Shown here: in pieces, positions 48,514 through 57,822 of the stretch
How the letters are laid out: each line of letters begins with the position of its first letter
Numbering within the stretch: position 1 is the stretch's first letter
NCBI GenBank assembly: GCA_010692425.1
Contig: JAAHHJ010000001.1
Location: 248,001-312,000 of the forward strand
Source of the DNA: Symploca sp. SIO3C6
GTDB taxonomy: Bacteria; Cyanobacteriota; Cyanobacteriia; Cyanobacteriales; Coleofasciculaceae
Length of the DNA: 64,000 bases
Direction: 5' to 3'
Notes under the pieces: generated by a model
Databases searched by the model: none
What the model was told of the DNA's origin: nothing
The model's input: only the letters and a program-made list of their open reading frames with translations
Translations under genes and position numbers: made by a program

Positions 48514-49368
48514 TTACGGGTTATAGCCAAGACTGATTGTACCTGGCTGAAGGGAAATTTCTGTGATGGAAGCGGGTGCAGGTAATTGGGCAACCATAGC
48601 TTCTGTTAGGTTTAATTGGACTCGCAACTCACCAGTGGTTGTTACACCCGTGACAATTCCGGGTTTTCCCTCCACAATTACGCGACTACCAAGACTTTCT
48701 AGCAATTCCAGATAAGAAGCTAGCAAGACTTCTATTTCTACCTCTAACCAGTATTGATATCCGGATAGCACTCCTTGTAGTATGATGGACGCCAGCATTT
48801 CCAAACAAGTCACTGGTGAACTTAACCCCTGCTTGGAAAAGGATTGTAAGTTGATACCATTTTCAGGCACACAGTTGCTAAAGTTAAGACCGACGCCTAT
48901 AACTGCCTGCTTAATCTGACCCTGATGTACGCGAGTTTCAGTAAGAATGCCCCCCAGCTTGCGCCCAGAAAGTATTAAATCATTGGGCCACTTTAAGAGG
49001 ACTGGAATATCGTAACACCTCAATGCCATGGCAATTCCCCAAGCACTAAAAATAGTTAGCTGAGTACTGTATTTTGCCTCAAGATTAGGAGTTAGAGCTA
49101 AAGATAGGTATAGTCCACCAAGGTCTGATTGCCACTGCCTCCCCCACTGACCACGCCCAGCTGTCTGCCTTTGGGCAATAACGACGGTTCCGGCTGTAGC
49201 TCCTTGAGCAAGCAATTGCCAAAGGGTTTGGTTAGTTGAAGGTATAGTTTCAAATATATGTAAATTTATCTGTGGAAATTGTTCTCTTGTCAGAAATTTG
49301 ATCTGCCGAGATATTTGCTGTTTGACTACTGGGAGTTCTTGCTCAAATTTTTGCTGGTTAAATCCCAC
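48514..49368 (-). CDS. birA: Biotin-[acetyl-CoA-carboxylase] ligase
   Basis: ETIPSTNQTLWQLLAQGATAGTVVIAQRQTAGRGQWGRQWQSDLGGLYLS; LLKWPNDLILSGRKLGGILTE. Confidence 0.92.
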   Translation of the reverse strand: MGFNQQKFEQELPVVKQQISRQIKFLTREQFPQINLHIFETIPSTNQTLWQLLAQGATAGTVVIAQRQTAGRGQWGRQWQSDLGGLYLSLALTPNLEAKYSTQLTIFSAWGIAMALRCYDIPVLLKWPNDLILSGRKLGGILTETRVHQGQIKQAVIGVGLNFSNCVPENGINLQSFSKQGLSSPVTCLEMLASIILQGVLSGYQYWLEVEIEVLLASYLELLESLGSRVIVEGKPGIVTGVTTTGELRVQLNLTEAMVAQLPAPASITEISLQPGTISLGYNP

Positions 49369-49403
49369 GGTGTTGGTCTAGGCTAATTCTTTTTTAAGCT
49401 AGC

Positions 49404-49619
49404 TTAATCCAACTCCGGTTGCTCCGATTGCTGACAATGGGGATGACTACTAACTTGGGAGAGCCGGTTTGCCAAATCCTGAGCTTGTTGGAGAGCCTCG
49501 TCAATTGATTGGGCTTCAAACTCCAGGCATTTGCGAATATGACTGAGCATCAATAGATTTGGTTGCCCAATACCTCTCTCGGGACTTAGGAAAATGTCGA
49601 TTCTGTATAATTTTGACAT
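49404..49619 (-). CDS. Small hypothetical protein
   Basis: 71-aa ORF between birA and pgeF. Confidence 0.5.
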   Translation of the reverse strand: MSKLYRIDIFLSPERGIGQPNLLMLSHIRKCLEFEAQSIDEALQQAQDLANRLSQVSSHPHCQQSEQPELD

Positions 49620-49868
49620 ACTAAAAATAAATTGGTTGGGTGAACTCAGGCTGGAACTGAGACATCAAATAGCTTAAGTGCTGCTAAATTGTATTGTAAG
49701 CTTTTTGTCAGTCGCTCGACAGACATAGAAGCAATTTTATAGTAAGATTATGTGTTTACTAAATTCATCAATAGTTCTCTCAGGCTACTCTCAGGCAGAG
49801 AGAGAAGTTTTTCAGCTAATGTAGATGTGTCAAGCAATTTACGATGATTCAAAAAACTTTACGAGGCT

Positions 49869-50669
49869 TTGATGCATACTTGGCACTGGCATACTTGGGA
49901 AGGGCTGCCATATCTAACCTGTAGCCTGTTGGAATCATGGAATCACGGCTTTTTCACTCAACAGTTTTCGCCCCGCCCTCCTTCTCAAATTGTTGGTGTA
50001 CTCCAACCTGATGCCTTGGTTTATCGAACTAGACAGGTACATGGCAATACTGTACTAACGCCCTCAGAAATCGAAATTACTGCCCAGGCAATCACCGAAA
50101 GCAATCAAGAATCAGAAAGACCAGCTGCTGATGGTATAGTAACTGAGCAGCCTCAGCAGGCAGTGTGGGTTTGTAGTGCTGACTGCACACCTGTGCTCAT
50201 TGCAGATGAAGAAACGCGACAAGTAGCTGCTGTACATGCAGGTTGGCGTGGTACGGCTTCTGAGATTGTACCAAGGGCGATCGCACGATTGCTCGATAAT
50301 GGTAGCAGGCTTGAGAATTTGCGCATTGCCATGGGACCGGCAATCACAGGTGAAGTTTATCAGGTCTCTGAGACAGTAGCAGCCCAAGTAGGAACAAGTA
50401 TAGTACCGCCAGAAACACCCCAGACAACTCAATCGATTCTTAATATCTTGGAGAAGTTTCCCAAATCCCCAATTCTTGAAGATTCGCAACTGGGGCGAGT
50501 GCGTTTGGATGTGCGCAGGATAAATGAGCTACAGCTAGAGCAATTGGGAGTTAATCCAGAACAAGTGACGATTGCCCCTTACTGCACTTATCAAACACCA
50601 GAGTACTTTTTTTCCTATCGCCGCGACAAGCTCAAAAAAGTCCAGTGGTCAGGTATTGTTAGCAAGTGA
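49869..50669 (+). CDS. pgeF: Peptidoglycan editing factor/laccase-domain protein
   Basis: RQVHGNTVL, ADGIVTEQPQQAVWVCSADCTPVLIADEETRQVAAVHAGWRGTA, MGPAITGEVYQVSE. Confidence 0.9.
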   Translation: MMHTWHWHTWEGLPYLTCSLLESWNHGFFTQQFSPRPPSQIVGVLQPDALVYRTRQVHGNTVLTPSEIEITAQAITESNQESERPAADGIVTEQPQQAVWVCSADCTPVLIADEETRQVAAVHAGWRGTASEIVPRAIARLLDNGSRLENLRIAMGPAITGEVYQVSETVAAQVGTSIVPPETPQTTQSILNILEKFPKSPILEDSQLGRVRLDVRRINELQLEQLGVNPEQVTIAPYCTYQTPEYFFSYRRDKLKKVQWSGIVSK

Positions 50670-50695
50670 AAGTGGTAATGATGGAAAGTAATAAG

Positions 50696-50804
50696 TATAG
50701 CGCTACGCGCAAGGATCCAGGGCAGAAGGCTCCAAGGCAGAAGGGGTGAATTTGACAAAGTTTTAGCGATTTAGCTTGTCCTAACCTTAATACGTACTGC
50801 TATA
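50696..50804 (+). repeat. Interspersed MITE-like repeat, copy C
   Basis: TATAGCGCTACGCGCAAGGATCCAGGGCAGAAGG...TTTGACAAAGTTTTAGCGATTTAGCTTGTCCTAACCTTAATACGTACTGCTATA. Confidence 0.85.
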
Positions 50805-50911
50805 TTAACAATAATCTTGGTAATTTTTTTACTTAAAAAGTCTTTCTAGCAAGCATTTAGGTAATCTAGATAAGAATCTAAAACTAAGCTAAAGCTATAG
50901 TTTTAGATTCG

Positions 50912-52249
50912 TTAATTAGGTTCTACAATTGAACCCATAAATAGGACTGTTCCAGTTTGGTTATCTCGAATCGCACAAAAGAAAGGACGATCAACAATCA
51001 TTTGGAAGGGTGGTGTTGAGGTCTCAGCAGAGGTGCGAGTGATGCCAATAGAGGTTATAGCGGCTGCTTCAGTACCTTCTTCGTTAACTTCTACAAAGGT
51101 TTTATGTTTAACCTCATCAATGGCTACTGGAGTAAAAGTCATATCGGCAAAATTTGCTCTTGGACTGAAGGCTACTTCCATACCTAGGGCTCTCAGAGCA
51201 TTATTGAGTTGAATATCGTATTCAAATTTGAAGCGAGGGAGCTTAATCATTCCCTTCCGCTTACGAAACTGATCCATCCATTGTTGCCAGTTTTGAGCGT
51301 TCAGTTGCTGCTCAAAGGCTTCAAGGGTAATGCTTTGGTGTGGCAGGAATACATAAAAACTCAGTCTCCCCTCTCCGTAAGGTAGACTAGCAGCTTGAAA
51401 AGTTTCATTTTCATAATAATTATACTTACCTGACCCAAACATCAAAGGGTGTTGTTTCTGAGTGCCATCCAATAGATAAAAAGGCAGCTCAGTGGTTAGA
51501 TTCTGGTCAAATTTTTCTGACCAGTTACCTTTGAAATAAATAGCGTTAATTAAAAAGAGTAAGTCATTCGGTTTAATCTGATCAATAATCTTATCGATCT
51601 TACCGCTAGTATTTTCCTGAACCCATTTGTTGATAGCTCTCGGGGCATCAGGACTATTGAAGTCCAGTTCCTTAACTTGGGCTCCATAGAATTGTTGATT
51701 TCTTTGGAGAAAATCAGGCTGGAACTCTATACCTAGTTTGCTCCAAAGGGAGTTGGCAATCGATAACTGAACTTCTGGATCGGCATTTTCCAAAGATACT
51801 TTTAAAGCTTCATTTGCCTGATTGATTTGCTCAATGCTCATGCCTTGTAGTTCCAGTGCTTTAGCCATTGCTTGTTGAGTTTCACCACTAGCACCGTTGT
51901 AAGTCATCGCTAGGGCAATTGCGATGCTACTAGGAGAGATAAAAACGTTTTTATTGCTTTCTTCTTTAAGAATTTCCTTAAGAAGTTTAAAACCAAATTT
52001 GGTATTGGCTTCAATAAGTTGGGAATCCACTGCTAGATCGGGTGATTCTTGAGCTAAACTATATTCTCCAAGATTTTGAGAATCAAAGAGAGGGTCAAGG
52101 GCATTGAGCTTATGAGCCATCAACCCTTCCAGTATACCTGAAACAACAATACCTGCTGCCGCAATAGCACCTACAATAACACCTGCTCGACTGACTATTT
52201 GTCGATTCATTGAACTACCTCTACCTACCAGTGCGCTTTTTACTGTCAA
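50912..52249 (-). CDS. Serpin family protease inhibitor
   Basis: NVFISPSSIAIALAMTYNGASGETQQAM; LFLINAIYFKGNW; hinge/RCL EVNEEGTEAAAITSIGITRTSAETSTPPFQMIVDRPFFCAIRDNQTGTVLFMGSI. Confidence 0.95.
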   Translation of the reverse strand: MTVKSALVGRGSSMNRQIVSRAGVIVGAIAAAGIVVSGILEGLMAHKLNALDPLFDSQNLGEYSLAQESPDLAVDSQLIEANTKFGFKLLKEILKEESNKNVFISPSSIAIALAMTYNGASGETQQAMAKALELQGMSIEQINQANEALKVSLENADPEVQLSIANSLWSKLGIEFQPDFLQRNQQFYGAQVKELDFNSPDAPRAINKWVQENTSGKIDKIIDQIKPNDLLFLINAIYFKGNWSEKFDQNLTTELPFYLLDGTQKQHPLMFGSGKYNYYENETFQAASLPYGEGRLSFYVFLPHQSITLEAFEQQLNAQNWQQWMDQFRKRKGMIKLPRFKFEYDIQLNNALRALGMEVAFSPRANFADMTFTPVAIDEVKHKTFVEVNEEGTEAAAITSIGITRTSAETSTPPFQMIVDRPFFCAIRDNQTGTVLFMGSIVEPN

Positions 52250-52508
52250 CCTAATATGACCAATTGCAGTAGGAGGAGTTCCCTATTAGAGCAAAGCAGG
52301 GAAAAGAAAGTATATTGTTTATTAATAGACTTTAGGTGGGGGAGTGTATTAGCATGCCCTGTTGCAAACCGAAAAAAACTTCTAGCGAAAGTGGCGCAGT
52401 CGGTTTTAACGGCTGGCGTTGGAGCAAGGTACTCCAATTTCTCCTGACTTTATTTCTTCTTACAGAAATATAGAACAGTATCCCACACGATTCATCCATG
52501 GGAGTTGG

Positions 52509-52871
52509 TCAATCTTCATCTACTTCCTCAATGCAAAGTGCATCAGCTTCGTGTTTGCGAAGACTCAAGTTACAGCCGTGTACTTCGATTTCTACACAAT
52601 CTCCCATAGGTATGTGGCGGGTGATAGTAAACTCTGTACCGGGTGTTAATCCCATGACAATCAATCTTCCTGTATAGCCTCCGCTAACCATTTCATAGCC
52701 AACAACGCGCCCTCTAGAGCCCACTGCTAAATTGCGTAGGTATGTGTTTGTGTTCATGGTTTTTTGCTCTTTACCTAAAATCTTTAACCCAGGGAAATCT
52801 CGATCCTTCATCGCTTCTTCATGGCTTCGGCGTCGGTGCATTTGGTGGTTTGAGTCCTTATTATCTTTCAT
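52509..52871 (-). CDS. FeoA-domain protein
   Basis: LRNLAVGSRGRVVGYEMVSGGYTGRLIVMGLTPGTEFTITRHIPMGDCVEIEVHGCNLSLRKHEADALCIE. Confidence 0.82.
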   Translation of the reverse strand: MKDNKDSNHQMHRRRSHEEAMKDRDFPGLKILGKEQKTMNTNTYLRNLAVGSRGRVVGYEMVSGGYTGRLIVMGLTPGTEFTITRHIPMGDCVEIEVHGCNLSLRKHEADALCIEEVDED

Positions 52872-53198
52872 AGATACTTGAGAATAATTGAGATTTATTT
52901 CTAATAAAATAGCAAAAAAAAATTCTTGCTGATCAGCTTTTTGCGTTTATGTCATAAAATCACAACTTAATCTCGTCAGTCTTGACTAAAAAAACATCAA
53001 TTACTATTGATTCTCAACCTGGCTGCTCCTAACAACGATGCCTGCTCTAAATGATGCAGTTAATATATAGTTTTCTCTGAATTAGATCCGTAAAAACAAA
53101 TCGAAAAATCTTTATAATAAATAATCGATTGTTACCTTAAGAACGACCAGAGCTGTTTATATAGAGAAATATTCAATCTTCATTGTTAAGAACTACTT

Positions 53199-53672
53199 AT
53201 GCTGAGCAAGTCTAACATTGACATTCGTCCAATTCAGAGTAAACGAGAACTAGATGATATGTACTACCAAAGATGGCTTGTCCTCAGGGCTCCTCTGGGA
53301 ATGGACAGAGGCAGTGAAAAGGACAAGCATGATTACAGTGCTTTTCATTTAGTTGCCGTCTGCGAAGAAAAAATTATAGGTTCTGCCAGACTGCGGCAAT
53401 TATCTGCACAATTGGGCAGTATTGCTTATGTTGCCGTACTAAGCGAGTTTCGCTCTCAGGGGTTAGGCACAAAATTAATTAAGAAGTTGATGGAGCAAGC
53501 CCAGGAAAAAAATCTCAAGAGTTTAAGGTTAATGGCTCGGAGCAATACCTTGGGCTTCTACCATCGAATCGGTTTCTTGGAGAAGGGGGAACCCTTTAAT
53601 TTTTTAGGTATACCCCACATCTTCATGTATGCTAACTTGCCACTTTTTTGCGATAACGTCGAAGATCGGTAA
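53199..53672 (+). CDS. GNAT family N-acetyltransferase
   Basis: HLVAVCEEKIIGSARLRQLSAQLGSIAYVAVLSEFRSQGLGTKLIKKLMEQA. Confidence 0.9.
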   Translation: MLSKSNIDIRPIQSKRELDDMYYQRWLVLRAPLGMDRGSEKDKHDYSAFHLVAVCEEKIIGSARLRQLSAQLGSIAYVAVLSEFRSQGLGTKLIKKLMEQAQEKNLKSLRLMARSNTLGFYHRIGFLEKGEPFNFLGIPHIFMYANLPLFCDNVEDR

Positions 53673-54633
53673 CAGGATTTAAGTACAAGCGGAGACTTTC
53701 TACATAATATTTAATGAATTCTGACTCCTTCATAGCGTGGCAAGAGCCTTTCAGGCTAATTGTCTTACTTTCATCTTTGACAAGATTAGCCTGATAAGTA
53801 TACACAGAGCCATTTGGTTGTTGTAAAGTGAGTTCAGCGACAATTGAGGTTTTGTCTGAAGACTGTTTGAGAATTTTGCCAGCAACTTTGTAGTCAAACC
53901 AATTCCATCCATGGAGCAGCATTAATTCCCTTTCCAATACCTGAATTTGTGTCGGTATAATTCCCCAACCTCGATACACTTTATTCATGCAGCTGATGTC
54001 ACCAGTCCTAGTCAAGATCGACTTAAATGAATCTTGATCAAGACCTCCATAATACCTGCCATCGGGAAAGTCTATGGCAGTGGGAGCAAAACGATGACCA
54101 CCGAAGTGACTTGCCCTCCAAATCCTAATATTCCTCAAGGACAGTTCCGAGATGGTAGCTAAAGCTTTTGTGTAAAAAGGAGCGCCATACTTGCCACAAC
54201 AAAGGTCATGGTTGCCGTGAGTACATACTAAGATATCTCGGGTTACAATGTCATCACAGTCTAAACTTACAGTATTATCGGTGAAATACTGACGAATTAA
54301 TTCTGCTGCCTGCCCGATATTTTCGACATTAAATTCTTTACGACTGTAACCTTTGATAATTCCTTTGTTTTTCTGGTCATAAATCAGGATCTTTCTACTA
54401 TCTTTTTTCCTGGTTTCATTGTTATTGATTAGGAGGAATTTCACCGAGAGTTGATTTTGTTTAACCTCGGCTATCAATCTTTTAAGATTTTCCGGGAGCG
54501 ATTCTGTCTCAAGGGCATTGTTTGCCCAGGGGGTGGGACACTCAACTAAAACATAGGTTTGACAATTGGTCCCACTACCAATAATGTCTTCTCCTGATTG
54601 CCTTGAAAATGCAGCACAAGAAAAATTACTCAT
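53632..54633 (-). CDS. Sucrase/ferredoxin-like (thioredoxin-like [2Fe-2S]) protein
   Basis: ILVCTHGNHDLCCGKYGAPFYTKAL...RIWRASHFGGHRFAPTAIDFPDGRYYGGLD. Confidence 0.88.
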   Translation of the reverse strand: MSNFSCAAFSRQSGEDIIGSGTNCQTYVLVECPTPWANNALETESLPENLKRLIAEVKQNQLSVKFLLINNNETRKKDSRKILIYDQKNKGIIKGYSRKEFNVENIGQAAELIRQYFTDNTVSLDCDDIVTRDILVCTHGNHDLCCGKYGAPFYTKALATISELSLRNIRIWRASHFGGHRFAPTAIDFPDGRYYGGLDQDSFKSILTRTGDISCMNKVYRGWGIIPTQIQVLERELMLLHGWNWFDYKVAGKILKQSSDKTSIVAELTLQQPNGSVYTYQANLVKDESKTISLKGSCHAMKESEFIKYYVESLRLYLNPVTDLRRYRKKVAS

Positions 54634-54858
54634 CAGTTCTATTGATCCTCCTTAAGGTTTATTTAGTGATTGACGATAGGGGCAATGAAAATAATTTCTT
54701 CTAACAGTTGCTAACTAGCAGTTTTTCTCTAAAAACTATTGACAATAAAGTGCCCCTTGTGAATCTTTCTCAACAAGAGAGCCAGATATTAATACCTAAC
54801 CTCCTTGACCAAAACTATAAATTATGTGTCCACTTTCTTTCTCCTGATCTAGATGTGT

Positions 54859-56025
54859 CTATTGGTAGATGCTAGTATCAACGAAAATAATTCCTTCAAG
54901 TACCAGACGACTTAAGAGTGGGACAATATCAATCTCCCAATCAAAACCTGGTAGCCAATTGATCACATCATTCCCTGTAAAAAACTCTTTAGTTAAAAAT
55001 TTCTCAACTATCGAACTACTCACTCCCCTTATAGATATTTCCTTACCTGAAACAGTAATTTTGCATCCATTGCTACTGTCTGGTAGTTCCGATATACCAA
55101 ACCGCTGAAACTGTGGGACTTTGAACCTTGTGTGCGTTTCTTTGTCAAAGATATTGAATCCCGCTTGCTGGGGTAAAGAATATCTCTCTACCGGCTTCCC
55201 TAAACTATCAAGGTAACTAATATACTCTTGACAAAGATTATTAGAGTAAATATATTTATCTAAATCTGTAACTAATTTATCTAGATAAACCTCTACAGGT
55301 TTTGCCTCTAAACGTAATGGTAGACTTCTACGCCATTCTTGGCGCTGGCGCAACTCTCCCACCAACCATTCCAGAAAATCAATACCTGTCTGACAATGCA
55401 CTCCTAAGGTTAAGTGCATTGATGGTTGATCTTGAGCAACCGCATAATGCCAATGTCCTCGTGGTATATAAAGGACATCGCCAGGGTTGAGGGTACAACT
55501 CAAATATGGCTCTCCTTCTGGAGGCTGAAGAGATTTTGATTTTTGCTCTACTAAAGGGTATTTAAAAGTATCAGAAAATACATACCACTTCTTAGAGCCA
55601 TCTATTTGCAATACGAAAACTTCGTGGGTGTCGTAGTGGGAAGAAAATCCTTGTTTTCCAGGCCAAGAACAATAGGCATTTAGTTGAATCCCATAGCCTA
55701 AATCATATTTGAGCTCTGTAGCGAATTTGGCAATTTCTGGAACCAGTTTATTGACCTGGTTGATGATTAACGTTGCCCCTTCCTGGCAAAACTTAGTCAA
55801 ATTCTCATTGGCACTCTCGTCTAAAACTTTTCCATCTAATGCTAGACGAAGGTCTGGATATTTGAACTGATGATAGTTAAGCAAATAGTTTAATTGTTCC
55901 CAGGAGAACAGATCCGCAAACTTATTTGTTTCCTCACTCAATATGTGGACGGCTTTGCTTGTCCAATTGTGTTTTAGGAATTCCTCTAAAGTATATGGTT
56001 TTAAGATTTCTACGAGGGACTTCAT
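54859..56025 (-). CDS. JmjC/cupin-4-type Fe(II)/2-oxoglutarate oxygenase with C-terminal winged-helix-like region
   Basis: GIQLNAYCSWPGKQGFSSHYDTHEVFVLQIDGSKKWYVF (HxD) ... LNPGDVLYIPRGHWHYAVA (distal His). Confidence 0.85.
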   Translation of the reverse strand: MKSLVEILKPYTLEEFLKHNWTSKAVHILSEETNKFADLFSWEQLNYLLNYHQFKYPDLRLALDGKVLDESANENLTKFCQEGATLIINQVNKLVPEIAKFATELKYDLGYGIQLNAYCSWPGKQGFSSHYDTHEVFVLQIDGSKKWYVFSDTFKYPLVEQKSKSLQPPEGEPYLSCTLNPGDVLYIPRGHWHYAVAQDQPSMHLTLGVHCQTGIDFLEWLVGELRQRQEWRRSLPLRLEAKPVEVYLDKLVTDLDKYIYSNNLCQEYISYLDSLGKPVERYSLPQQAGFNIFDKETHTRFKVPQFQRFGISELPDSSNGCKITVSGKEISIRGVSSSIVEKFLTKEFFTGNDVINWLPGFDWEIDIVPLLSRLVLEGIIFVDTSIYQ

Positions 56026-56162
56026 CGTTTGAGAAAGATTCGCAATAACATTATAAAAAAAACGATTATTTTACCTAACTACTTATCATAGCTCGGATTT
56101 GTATCAGGAGTAAAGGCTATATTAGTGTACCCTATACATCCTGATACAAAACATAAGCAATA

Positions 56163-56191
56163 AATATTAGCAATTAGTAATTGCTAATATT
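56163..56191. promoter_or_regulatory. Perfect inverted repeat between the peptide gene and the oxygenase gene
   Basis: AATATTAGCAATTA-G-TAATTGCTAATATT, 14-bp perfect arms around one base. Confidence 0.85.
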
Positions 56192-56232
56192 GTTGCATTA
56201 GAACTAGTACTAAGGAATAATACTAGAGGTTA

Positions 56233-56391
56233 TTAGTTGCTGAGATCGCCACCGTCGGCATCAGTATTCAAGTCGCCGCCATCAGCATCAACATGCAAGT
56301 GCAGTGTTCCCTTGTTAGGAGCTTTGTGCTGCAGGATTTCTTTAACTTCGATTTGGATCTTGCTAGCGCGCGGTTGTTTGGTCTTTAACAT
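56233..56391 (-). CDS. Putative RiPP precursor peptide, 52 aa (not in supplied ORF track)
   Basis: MLKTKQPRASKIQIEVKEILQHKAPNKGTLHLHVDADGGDLNTDADGGDLSN stop; RBS GGAG in ttggagataaATG; two tandem 9-aa repeats at C-terminus. Confidence 0.75.
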   Translation of the reverse strand: MLKTKQPRASKIQIEVKEILQHKAPNKGTLHLHVDADGGDLNTDADGGDLSN

Positions 56392-56661
56392 TATTTATCT
56401 CCAAGCGTAGTAAATCACCCATTGAACCTGCTTAACCTCACCAGCTTAAACTGTTGAGGCTAAACAGAGTCTTTATCCTTATTGAGACTTTAACTCAAAG
56501 TCAACAAAAAAGTCAACTTTTGATAAGCTTTACTAAGAAATGAAAAAATGCATTGCTTGGGATGCATTGACTATGCTCTACCATAGCTTCTGACAAAGAC
56601 CTTAAACTGTTATGGTTTTGTCAAACAGCTTGGTGGATTAGGAACCTTAAGTCAAATAATC

Positions 56662-57063
56662 ATGACAAAACAAGTTATACGCACTTCTCACGCACCGGCA
56701 CCTGTAGGGCCTTATAATCAAGCGATTATCGCTAGTGGTGAAATAATTTTTGTGTCTGGTCAAATTGCTATTGAACCCAGAACCAACCAAATTGTTGGTA
56801 TCTATGATGTTGCCAAGCAAACAGAGCAGGTGATGACGAATATTGAGGCTATACTAGCAGCATCAGGGGCGATTATGAGCGATGTTGTCAAAACAACTGT
56901 TTTTCTTGCAAATATGAATGATTTCGCAGTCATGAACCAGGTCTACGGGCGGTATTTCAACAAGGCATCAGCCCCAGCCCGTGCCTGTGTTCAAGTTTCC
57001 CGTTTGCCAAAGAATGTTCTAGTTGAAATTGAATGTATTGCTGTTATCCCTAAGGATCAGTAA
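56662..57063 (+). CDS. RidA family reactive-intermediate deaminase
   Basis: SHAPAPVGPYNQAIIASGEIIFVSGQIAIEPRT...VVKTTVFLANMNDFAVMNQVYGRYF...PARACVQVSRLPKNVLVEIECIAV. Confidence 0.95.
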   Translation: MTKQVIRTSHAPAPVGPYNQAIIASGEIIFVSGQIAIEPRTNQIVGIYDVAKQTEQVMTNIEAILAASGAIMSDVVKTTVFLANMNDFAVMNQVYGRYFNKASAPARACVQVSRLPKNVLVEIECIAVIPKDQ

Positions 57064-57822
57064 TTATAAACGCAGGTGATTGCTAATTTGATGGTCTAGT
57101 GAGGGGGTGAGTTGTTCTTGATTGAGGAAATGCCAAAACTGGAGGATTTCTTCCGCCGTAAGCTTAGCATGAAAGTGGTGGAAGAAATGACCTCCTGTTG
57201 GACATTGCCAAAGGCGATCGCTATCCTTGAAGTAGGTTCGCCACTGCTGCAGGGCATTAATGTCAACAATGAAGTCGTTCTTGCTACCGCAAACCATCAA
57301 AGGGACACTGACTCCTCCCGGAGTTATACTGACTCGATGCCAGAGGGAATGGGGGGAGGGGGAAGAAATTAAATCTCTCTCCAGAATTTTTATCAATCTT
57401 TTGAGGTTGCTTTTTTCCTGATCACCAAAAAAATTGTAAACCATTTGAGCGAGAATTATTTGACGAGTGCAGCGCAAAAACTCGAGACGGCTGTAGTAAT
57501 GAGCTTGCCAATCTACAGCTGGATGCACACCCACAGCCAATAATGTTAAAGACCTTACTCTTTCAGGATGTTGGCGAGCATATAGTAACCCTAGTAATCC
57601 TCCTGTACTATGGCCAATCAAATCAATTGGTTGTTGGCGGCATTTGAGATAGTCGTGGAGCAGTATTAAAGCAATATCTAGAGAGCAGGCTTCGTCCGGG
57701 TTTTGGGAATACTCCCATAAACCAATTGATACTTGCTTCGACAATTGACGTAGTAAGCGCTGATCGAAACACTGAAAATTGCGACTTGTATTTAACCAAA
57801 GGACATCTGGATTTTTTGACAT
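57064..57822 (-). CDS. Alpha/beta hydrolase
   Basis: IDLIGHSTGGLLGLLYARQHPERVRSLTLLAVG. Confidence 0.88.
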   Translation of the reverse strand: MSKNPDVLWLNTSRNFQCFDQRLLRQLSKQVSIGLWEYSQNPDEACSLDIALILLHDYLKCRQQPIDLIGHSTGGLLGLLYARQHPERVRSLTLLAVGVHPAVDWQAHYYSRLEFLRCTRQIILAQMVYNFFGDQEKSNLKRLIKILERDLISSPSPHSLWHRVSITPGGVSVPLMVCGSKNDFIVDINALQQWRTYFKDSDRLWQCPTGGHFFHHFHAKLTAEEILQFWHFLNQEQLTPSLDHQISNHLRL

